The translations under genes and the position numbers were made by a program. From positions 25,314,181 through 25,378,180 of the forward strand of contig OZ026603.1 of the NCBI GenBank assembly GCA_964020085.1: DNA of 64,000 nucleotides, written 5' to 3'. The notes under the pieces are model-generated. The model worked only from the letters and a program-made list of their open reading frames with translations. It was not told the DNA's origin and searched no databases. The DNA comes from Micromussa lordhowensis (Eukaryota; Cnidaria; Anthozoa; Scleractinia; Lobophylliidae). Below, in pieces: positions 36,101 to 46,700 of this stretch. Position 1 is the stretch's first letter, and each line of letters starts with the position of its first letter.

Positions 36101-39100
36101 TCGACAAGAGATTTCAGCGAATCAACAAAAGAAAGGCTCTGGGTGATGTGTTCCAAAGTCTCAGTGTTAAAGTCGAACTGCTTCTTGTTGCCACTAAACT
36201 TGAAGCTTAAGTTCGTTTCGGACTTAAGCTTCTTCACCAAGGATGAAGACGATTTGAGTTGATCGTCAGAAAGCTCACGCTTTAAATGTGAAAATTTTTG
36301 ATCAAAGTAAGACCTTAAATCTTCAAAAGACCCAACAGAGATAACTTTTGGATCCTCCTCACCTTCTTTATCAGACATGATAAAAGAGAAAACTAAGTGA
36401 CGGTCGATTATAGGCACTGAAAAGACCTAAAGTGAGAGCAGAAAACGTGGTGAACCTATTTAACGAGAACCGAAACAACAAGCGTGATAAACACGCCTGA
36501 ATGCTGCATGTACGCATGACATAACCTCCATACGACACGTAATTCCCAACGCACCGAGCATAAATACATATGCAGGTACCTAGACAGTTTGAATAGTAAT
36601 GATTTACCTAGGCACTTCATTAGTATGGAGGAACCCAAGGTTATAACAATAGGTGACGTCATTGACTCGACCGTTATGCATATTAATGATTTTCCTCGAC
36701 CTAACTCGACACTTACTCGACAGTGATGCGGAGTAAAATGCTGACCTATTACTACTTTCCTTCAATTTCAAGGTAATTTTGTACATGGCCAAAATAGCTC
36801 AAAATGCAGTGACTATTAGCGCAGAATGTAAATTTAACACTTATTACACTCCAACAAAGTCTGTTCCTCCAATTTATTGTCTGAAAGAGGTCGAGACTAC
36901 CACTTGAGTAGAAGGAAGAAACATTCTAATGCATCACTCTCTAATTTTGTAATTACCAAGCCAGTGGTTGATTCTTTTCATGCATTCTAATTGCTTCTCG
37001 AAACTCGGGATACGCACTTGAGAATCAAATTTGAGGCAGTATATGAAGCGGCTTTCCCTAGCAACACGAAGAAAACCACGAAATTCAGCTTGGCAGCATT
37101 GAAAAGTACGGTTTTATATCTTTTTTAGCCTTGAAGTTGTTGGCGAAACCGATATGGCACAAAACGATTTGTTTACAATTGCAATTTACAAGAACTTCAA
37201 CTGATAAAAACAATGAATTTTATAAAATAGTCTTGCAGCGGAGTTTTTAAATCAGGAAGACTTAATTTACATCTCCTTTGGAAGGATTGTCTCCGCAGTG
37301 AAATAAAAAGTGCCTTAAAGGTTTTCGGAAAAGTGAGAGTTTCTACAACAAAAATTCGCTTACCACAATTTCGGGTAGCAACTTCTACTGGTTTGGTATA
37401 AAAGAATTATTCCCCTCAGCGCATGTTGGTAGCTACAGTGGTGGTGAATATTTACCTCGCCGTTTGGCTGCTCGGTATAAATATCCACCTCTAGCCACTC
37501 GACTGCTAGAAATAATTGCTTATTATCACCATATGGTCCGTCTTAATTTTATTTGACAAATCATAGCCTCATCTGCATTTCAGTAAATATTTTGTTCGAA
37601 ATCATGCTTTTTATAAATACTCTTAGCAGTCCACGTAGTAGAAAACCAGGGGAACCCTTAGCTTGTGCAACAGCAACCCTCCTCGAAAAATAAATCTGAG
37701 TGAGATTTCTTCTCTGGTTATTTTCCTTCGGAGAGGGCACTTGTGATACAGACTAGTAAACCCAAGGAGACCCAACAACAAAGATTACTTTTCTACATTC
37801 AGTGATCTCAGTTTTCAAGTGCCATTTGTCAGCTGGGATGTTAAACGCTGCTTTATTATAAACTTGAATATACAGTAGTCGGTACCTGAATTTGATGCAT
37901 CCTGATTTTTCTATTTGAAAGAAATTCTCAAATGAAGTCAAATGAAAAAGAATAACTTGTGTAACATACCCTCTTGGCCAGTGCTGTCAGCGGAGCCCTC
38001 GCAAATATGGCGGGCCCTTTGCATGAGGTCGTGTACAATCCAAGTCGTTATACTTTCCAGTGGGGGTTCACTTGTTTTTTTTTTTTTTAAGTTGATCGCT
38101 GCCCAGGTACAGGTTTTTGATTGGATCGCAGGCTCAAGTCAGGTTTACTTATTGTAATCAGTAGCTCTGCTTTTAGCCTTGGCTAAATCGATTTAGTATA
38201 ATTTCAGAGCTGAAAATAGAGTTTCCAGCAATCTGATTGGTCGAGCGGTTCCTTATATGACGCTACATAAACCGCTCCAGGCCGTTTGTACAACATTTTA
38301 GAGGCCTGGCTATTAAGCGCACCACCTTTGCCATCTCAGCAAGTAAACATGGCGGGCAGTTGTTGAATGAATTTTTCTTCTATTCGGAAGAAATCACTCT
38401 AAGTTCAGGATATTTGAAAGGATGGATAATTTTCAAAATGACTGCTGTCATCCTTGGACCAAAAATCCTTTTAAGAACTCGTGTTCAAGGCAGTTAAGAA
38501 TCGTATACCTTCAGAATTGGATTCTGTCAATAAATATTTGGACGATGTTGATTGCGTCATGGTAGGTTTTGTTGATGACTCTTCGGTTTCACACTCTGTC
38601 TGTTGTGTTGCCTCTTAAAAGACTAACAAACGATTTATCAATCCAAGAGTATTTCTTTCGATCTGTCCTGATCAAATTGTCGATCGATTAAAACTGAAAC
38701 CTGACAGAGCCATTCCTGTAATCGTGCTTGTCAGACAGACAATCACAATCCCCACCAATCACAATCGGCCTTTTGATGCCTTTTTAACTACTCCATTTCT
38801 TTTGCACCACTTCATGAAGTCACAAGCGATTATTTTCTCGCTGATTTGGAAAACAAACCAAAAACGGCAAGGAATACAGAGCCCGTTCTCCTCTTTGATT
38901 CTTTTCAACTGTTATATAGTTGATAGCAAATCTTTACTCGTTTTGCATGACTTACTCGAACGAAGAGAATAGTTGAAACTCAATTTCTACCTTTTGATGG
39001 TGCTTCTGTCGATGGACTGTAGGACGTTGTTAAACGTGCTGCTAAAGTCACTCCCAAGGATGTCTGCCTGACTGTTGTTACTAAAAAAAACAATCACATA

Positions 39101-42100
39101 TCCAGATTAAATTTAAACCAGCCAGCCTCTGTTAAACTAAAAGCAAACTAATTAGCCTAATTGTAGTAGACTTGACACGCTGGCTTTTTTATCGTCCATG
39201 CACTGTCTATTCGACTCTACAATTAATGTATCTTGAAAAGTTGAGCCTAAAGTTTTCAATGTTGTCGCTTATAATACGTGTTAATCTTTCCATCCTTAAC
39301 CATCCTTGGTAATTTTCGATTTATTATTTTATACCTCTTTAGTGTTTCTCCATCTTAGTAAATTACTATTTTCAAGTTTCCTTCAATTTCAAGATAATTT
39401 TGTTTATGCCCAAAGTAACTCAAACTGCCGTGACTGAGCTCCTTTAAATTCAAGGTAATCTCTAAAGCAGTCCTGTCATTGGACATTGGGACGCGCGCTT
39501 TTCATTCGCACAGAATGTTAATTTCACACTTCTTATACTCCAACAAAGTTTGTTCCTCCAATTTATTGTCTGAATGAGGCCGAGATTACCACTTGAGTAA
39601 AAGGAAGATACATTTTAATGCATTACTGTCTCTGTGATTGATTGGCTACCCAAACTCGGGATATGCTCGCGAGAATCGAATCTTTAGCAGTCTAGGAAGC
39701 AGCTTTCCCTGGTAACACGAAGAAAAGTACAAAATTCAGCATGGCAGCATTGAAAAGTAGGGTAAACCAGGCAGTTGAAAATCGAGGGATTCAGTAAATT
39801 GAAATGAAAAAAAGTAATAATAATTTGTGAAACACACCTTCCTGGCCAGTGCTGTCAGCGGAACTCTCACAAATATGGGACCTTCGATGTCTACAACGCA
39901 AGTCGTTAAACTTTCCTGCAGTGTTTCGCCCGATGTCCCTATACATAACCACACATTTTCCATCACCACTGGGTTCGTCTTTATTCCAAGGAAACTTTCC
40001 TTTGGTGGCATTTACTTTGCTGTTATCGCTTATCCATCTCCACTCTCCAGACTTGCTATCTTTCTTCAGACCGATGAAATACTCGTTAGCTCTCATACTT
40101 TGGATAGTGTTTCTCAAGAATTCCCATTCCGTTTTACTCTCAATAGAAACTAACTGGCTTCCAGTCTCTTTGCAGTGTCGTCTGCTGTCTTCCCAATTAA
40201 GTTTCCCATTGGAGTTTCCATGAAATGAGTACTTCGACTTACCAAATACCTTGAAGGGCTGTTTTCCCTTACCTAATCGAATGGAATCAAAAACGTAATT
40301 ACATAACCATATTTTAATTGGCTACGCTCTTTCTTTTCTTGATACCTTATAAACAAGCTGTCACACGTTGCAACCTTATGAAGTTTTTTTTAGTGCTGTG
40401 TGCACTAGAGCGGTTTTCAATAGCCCTTTTCACGGTTAACTTTTCTCATTTGCATCACAATATAATCTAGCATGTATGTGAAGCAATTTCGGGCTGTTTT
40501 GTAGTTTTAGCCCGAAATTGCCTCGCACACACGTTGGATTACATTGTAATGCAAATGAGTAAAGTAAAACTAACCGTGAAAAGGGCTATTGAGCGTCGAA
40601 AGTAATCAGGCAATTACTTTGGTTTTGGTTTTAGTTCTACTACGGTTTGAGATATGTCAAGTAGTCTAACAAGTAGGTTATTGGTCTGGTTACGTTTTGA
40701 TTTTACGACACTCAATTGAAAACCGCTCTATTGGGATGGTTGATATTTCTGGTTGATTTCGAGTTAGGCTAAGACAAATCAATGGCTTTTGTGTTTTGGT
40801 GGGATGTTCAGGAAATGGCCAAAAATCGTAAAACCCTATGTAAACAGTATGCCAGCACAGAAAAAACTATTGAAGTCCCCAGACATTGTATAGCTTTTTT
40901 GAGAACTTAAGAGATTGCTCTCACTATCCATGTTAGAATAATGTTTGTTTGCTGTTGCCCAGTGCAGATATTTGCTATCAATTAAAGGTTATTTGCAACA
41001 TTACTAAATATGCACCTTACTTAAGATGGAACCACGGAGAGAAATCAAATTGTCTAGTTCAAATGAATATCTGTACTTCGAGACTGATAATAGTAGAACA
41101 TAATCCAGGGGATTTCATTTTCACATGACCTTTCTTGTAGTTGAAATACTAAATCAAGGACAGGTAATTAAATATGCATAAATTAGTGACAAACGGCAAT
41201 TTTTGCAGGGGGTCCCCCCAACTTGAAGGGAATAAAATATTCTGATCTAGTGTTTTGCCATAATCATTTACTCACCAAATCTAATATTTGAGCCAAGTTT
41301 GAGCGAAATCGGTGATTTGAGTTGTATCACCTCCTGCCTGATTTTCTCATGGACACATTTTAACTATCTTTTGCGCCCATAAGAGAGAGTACAACGTTTC
41401 CGCGTTAGTGGTATTAAAACCCTTCAAATTATAAATTTGTAACAAAAGAAACCAGAAAGGTGATCCAATATTGCTGCAGACTCCGTAGCACCTAATGAAA
41501 GCGCAAATTAATTGATTCACAGACTTTTAACTTTCTCCCATTTATCTCCAGCGGTGAAAAAGAAGAAGAAGAAAAAAAAAAAAAAAAAACAAGCACATCT
41601 TCTGTGTGTTTTGGAGAAAACCGGGGGCTTCATTTTACACACCTTTACGAGGAAAACAAAAGTAGTGTTCGATCAAATTCTGTAAAGGGAAAAGCCGTAG
41701 CTGAGTACCAAGGTAAATACAAACCGGTTGTGAACTGAGCAGGGGTGAGAACCTGTGTGCCTACGGTCCCATTGTCTCGCTAGATTTTAACTCTTCTAGG
41801 GCTTTTAGCATCATTTTATTGATTTTTGTTATTACTTTGAGTCATTTCTAGTGGTTTTCTGACGATGGTGGATCCCAGATGGCGCACGGTCTGTTTGGAT
41901 ATCGTGTTATTAATGTCAAAGAAAGGACTTTTTGAGGAGCCTGTATATCTTGTAAGCTTCATGATGAAGCTTTGATATTTTTAAAGTTACGAGGGGCAGG
42001 AGGACTCGGGGAATTCGAAGTGCGTAGAAATACCGTGTAACATGAACATTTTGCGGGAGTTTTATTTTGCGGATTGGCGATTTTTTGTGGTTTGCGGGAA

Positions 42101-43733
42101 CACATTTTTGCGGTTCGAGATGACTGAAATTTCTGGTGGGAACTAGTTTTCGCGATTCTCTGTTCAAGAAGCAGAACATTTAAGTGGAAGAAACCTTAAT
42201 AGCGGAGCTCCGGCGGCCGAAGGCCGCCAAGCGGAGCCCCATACCCATATTAGGAAACTGAAGGGAACCCATGAACTGATTTTCTCATGTGTATCATGGC
42301 TAGCGGTATTGCTCGTGGGCGCGTACGCACGACGACGACGACGACGACGACGGTGGTGGAGTCGCGCAACATGGCGGCCACAATTGACACGTAAACCAAA
42401 ACGAGGCTTCAGTTTTCGCGGGCTTTCCTTGTAGGTTGACAGAGCACATGTACCCTTGGTTTAAAGCGTCCTTTGGACATCCATGTTGCAGTCAATTGAC
42501 ACCTGTCAAAACAAGGAATCCGCTGACCAGTATCACGTGACCATATTGCGGGCTCAAGTTCAGGGCTCATCGAGGTCACGTGTTTTTTTAAAGTTGACCG
42601 CTGCCCAAGTGCTGCTTTTTTCGATCAGATCGCGGGCTCATGTCAGGATTAACTTGCTGTAAACAGCGTAGGGTTGGTAGGAAGCCGGTTAACGCTAACC
42701 CAGGATTAAGATTTAACCGAATTATAACCTTTTCTTTTGTACAAAGTTTTTTCACTGCTTTTGTTTTGCGTATTTTGCTTTCATTAAAATTCAAAACACA
42801 AAAACAATATACAGAAAATCTCACCGCAAAGTTACAAAACTCAAATCAAAATTCTACTTTATCCTCGGCTAGTTTGATCGGGCTCTGAACAACCCGGCCC
42901 AGGAGCTACGCTTTTAGGCTGGCCTAAATCTATATATTATGGTATTTTCAACCTTTATTTTACAGTCTGTTGAGTCAAAGTTCACTCTACTTACATATTT
43001 AATGGAGAATGATACGGTAATCACTGTAATATCTTATTGCACAAAGGGACTGAACAACAGCAAAACAAAACAAAAGCCTATCCCTACCATACGCAACAAA
43101 ACACACTTTCGTTAATACGGTAATGAGGTTTTCCACGACCGATACTATCAATTATTATTTTACAAGAAAGCAGTATGAATGTAAGAATGTAAGAATGCAG
43201 AGGGGATTTCGAGTCAAAACATGTAGTATTAATGTGGGATCACCGACTTCGTTTTGGAGAGAACATGCCCCGAAGAATACTCTAAATCTGAAAAAATTGG
43301 GCTTCGTGGGCAAATAAGGCCACAGTGTCTGTAAGCCCAAAAATGTTGCAATTGGATCTTTGAAGTGACATGCTCTCTGCCAAATATTGTTTAAGTGAAC
43401 CTATTAAGTGAATTTAGTCGACTGGTGAGGCTCCTTAAAGAACAAGTTCGAATTTAGCGACCATAGTTTCACCGGACCTTACAGTCGCTTGATGGCAGCA
43501 TTCGATGTACCGTGGACAGAAACGTTGAGTTTTTGTTCATTTTTAGACAATGTGTAGATAATTGTAAATAAAATATGTTTATGGAAAGAAAAGTAGGGGT
43601 CACCGAACGTCCAAGATCGTTAAATCCACGCAAAGCTGTAGCAATGGCCATATTCCCTATCATTGTTTATTTTATTACTTAGCGCGCGCGGTCGATGCAT
43701 GACGTGGTGTGTGAATTTGTGTGCGCAGTAAGG

Positions 43734-43767
<34 letters not shown>

Positions 43768-46700
43768 CTTTGAGATGTAACCGAGAACGGCCTACCTAAA
43801 TGCAAAACTATGCCCTACTGTTGTACCAAAAATGAGGCAGACTCAGTCGATAATAATAACACTTTCTTGTTCAGTTGAAGTTTCAAGAATTGAAACAACA
43901 TCTTTGTAGGCCGCCGCAGAAGCGCCGCTCAAACATGAATGGGATGCTACACAATTCGAGCCTGTGTGTTCTTCATTTTGCGAGTCGTTGGTCGGGTCGT
44001 ACTCTTCATATCTTCGGACTCACTTTCTGTCGTGACGGTAACAAGGAGTGTTTTGTTGGCTATTTAGGGATTACCAAATAATCCAGAGAGATTCTCGGTA
44101 ACAAGTTCTTGACACCTACAAAGCAGTTTTGCGTCTGCACAGGAAAACATCAGTTCAACTGGAACATGTCGGCCACCCCCGTGTTCGATGAAATCCCAAG
44201 CAAATATTGATATGTATTGTGGTATGTGGCCAACATTTTTTCCTCTCTGTAAACATCATCGCCAAGTGAGAAGTAGGAGGGTATTCCAAGTTGACGACCA
44301 CTGAATGTCTTTTTGACTGCGACGGCTTACATGTCGTACAAATTTTTAGGCTCTTGGTAGCAACTCAAATTCTCCCCTTGTTGACGTTTCCATATCGCAC
44401 TGTATACATGAAATCCTCGAATGCACGCACTAGCTGTAAACGACTCCACGATGAGTGTTTTACTTGTCAACACTTAAAAACCCTTTTGGATTTCACTCAC
44501 AGCAAGTGGTGTAGAGTTACCGTTGCTGGGCAGATTTATCACGCCTGTCACGTTTACCGGCATGGTATTGGTTGTTCTCTTATCCGCGCTTTGAACCGTA
44601 GTTCGTAGGAGAAGAGAGTCGTTGCGGTTATACCGTCTTCAGCCATCAATTTCAGTTTTTGTCTTCACTTGTATTGGTATGTCTATTCGGATATTTTTTC
44701 AACAAGGAGAAAATTCTTCTGGGTCCCGCACCATCGATGAAGCTCTGCTACTTATGCCCACGGTGTCAGATGTGGTCGCAGAAGAGAATTCCGAGAGTAT
44801 TGCACGTGGGATACGTGCCGCAAATAGCAAAAGAAAACCTTATGATCGCTTTACAGACGAAGATCGCTATGTGATAGCCACGTACTGCGCTCAACACGGT
44901 CCTATTGCGACAGTGAAGCATTTCAAGTCGAAATTTCCAAACCTTAAAGAGGGCACTGCACGCAACTTCCGCGATAAATATCGAAAGCATCTGTCGAAGG
45001 AACTGCACGATGGCAATGGCCAGAACTCAGTGTCAAGCATACCAACCTCGAAGCGTGGGAGGAAGCTGCTAATAGGTGACCTAGACAAAGAAGTGATGAG
45101 CTTTATTCACAATCTTCGTGAAGTTGGAGGAGTTGTAAATGGTAAAATAGCTGTAGCTGCTGCAGAAGGCATTATTAATGCCAAGAACAAAGACATTTTA
45201 GTTGAGAATGGAGGCCATGTTACCCTTGGTAATGGCTGGGTAAAATCTCTGTTTAAAAGAATGAATTTTGTGCGCAGGAAAAAGACCACCTCTACAAAGC
45301 CAAAGATGATAGGCGAAGTCAGGGATCAACTTCAACGAGACTACCACCGAAATATCTATACAGTCCAGCAGTCTGCAATGGTCCCCCAGCAGCTTATTGT
45401 TAACATTGACCAAACTCCAGTAAAGATGATACCTGTCTCCGCGCTAGTACACAATGAGCGAAAGGGGGGCAGCCTGTGTTTCTATTGTTGTGGGCGACGA
45501 CAAGAAAATGTTCACTGCGGTGTTCTCAGTAACAATGAATGGGAAATTCCTTCCCATGCAATTGATTTACGTGGGGAAAACAGAGAGATGTCACCCGAAA
45601 ATGGATTTCCCGGTAGGTTCCACGTCACTCATAATCCTAAGCACTGGTCAAACACTGACACAACCAAGGAGCTTCTGACTAAAATCATCACACCGTACAC
45701 CGAGAAAGTGAAGAAAGAAATGAAACTTCCAGATTCACATAAGGCCATAATAGTGTGGGACACCTTTAAGGGGCAGAATAACAATGATGTGCGAGTCCTA
45801 CTAGAGAAGCATAAGATCGCAGAAGTCGTTGTACCAGCAAATACCACTGCGTTTAACCAACCCCTTGATGTATCAGTCAATCGCCCGAGAGGAAAATTTC
45901 AAGGATGGTATGCTGGAGAAGTTAAGGATGGTATGCTGGAGAAGTTGAAAAGAAGATAAACGCTGGGCAAAACACCAGTGACATTGCAATTGAGCTTACC
46001 TCACGTTGGTTGATCGAGTTTTTATCAATATATGCAGAAAAATCTCGCTATCATCGACAATGGATGGCAAAATGCGACATCACAGACGCCCTAGCAAATG
46101 GTGTTCCTTCAGATGACCCATTCGCACCAATCTGATGAACTGAATTGCTGTTCACTTGACATTATTTTGTTTTTTGTACAATGTTTTGTTTCCGTAACAG
46201 GCTACCGCATTATGTTTAAGTCTAATATATAACGCCCCAGTGGCCCAAGTCCAAAAGTTTTTAATTTGACTGAAGGGAGTTAATTTTTGGGGCGTTTTAT
46301 TTTTCGTCTTTTTTTTCTGCGGGAACTAATTTTTGCATATCGAGGTCAATCCGCAAAATTCGCAAAAAAATTAGAACCCGCAAAATTTTCATGCTACACG
46401 GTAAGGAAAAAAATACCGCTCTGTATAGGGGTTATGCCGGGGTTGAGAAATTGAAAATACCCCCCTATTTAACTCGTTTTCGGCTCTTGGACACTATTAC
46501 AAACTATTTCTTGTCACTGTTTCTGAGTCATTTCATTTTGGTCCAATTGCTTCGCTTTCAAACATATCTGCTATCACCTGCAGAGGTAACCTTAAGTTAT
46601 CGTAGACATTACATTGCCGCCGATGTGACATTGAGCTCCCCAAGCAAAGTGAAATACATAATTTATTAGATTAACCTGTGTTTACACTGGGCCGAACCAT

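Larger units (their letters stand above)
31667..36569 (-). mobile_element. DIRS/PAT-like tyrosine-recombinase retroelement, 4903 bp
   Basis: It interrupts the right TIR of the Polinton-like element between ATTAGT (31661-31666) and ATGCAGGTACC (36570 on) with no target duplication, as expected for recombinase-mediated insertion. It has split direct repeats: 144 bp at 31667-31810 repeated at 35639-35782, and 187 bp at 36383-36569 repeated at 35452-35638, so the internal copies are joined head to tail. On the minus strand the order is gag, internal repeat junction, RT-RNase H, recombinase. All three genes have long intact frames, so it may be recently active. Confidence 0.85.
26825..36756. mobile_element. 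short Polinton/adintovirus-like element (about 5.0 kb without the nested insertion)
   Basis: It starts AGTAGTAATAGGTCAG and ends CTGACCTATTACTACT, with TIRs of 989 bp (26825-27813) and about 939 bp (30915-36756, interrupted at 31667-36569). TTCCTT is duplicated at 26819-26824 and 36757-36762; a paralogous unoccupied site with one TTCCTT lies at 39378-39383. AG...CT ends, a 6-bp TSD and long TIRs are Polinton/Maverick hallmarks. Between the TIRs are only about 3.1 kb: zinc-ribbon, acidic and basic virion-like ORFs on the minus strand and a packaging ATPase on the plus strand. PolB, RVE integrase, protease and capsid genes are absent, so mobility would need helper functions. It lies in an intron of gene D. 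Confidence 0.8.
42033..46401 (+). mobile_element. pogo-like (Tc1/mariner superfamily) transposon
   Basis: Inverted ends CCGTGTAACATGAACATTTT and AAAATTTTCATGCTACACGG, with TA on both outer sides. GCGGG- and TTTTGCGGATT-rich subterminal sequence is shared by both ends. It contains a DDE_1-type transposase at 44622-46135. The 2.5 kb before the transposase includes at least one other dispersed repeat (42200-42940). It lies in the first intron of gene D. Confidence 0.75.

Noticed and set aside
37753..37941. 62-aa minus-strand ORF in the gene D interval
   Set aside because: No splice signals in phase 1, no domain and no paralogue in the duplicated copy.
39827..40223. Plus-strand ORFs of 108 and 124 aa
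   Set aside because: Antisense of the intact CTLD exon, which has four conserved cysteines and splice sites.
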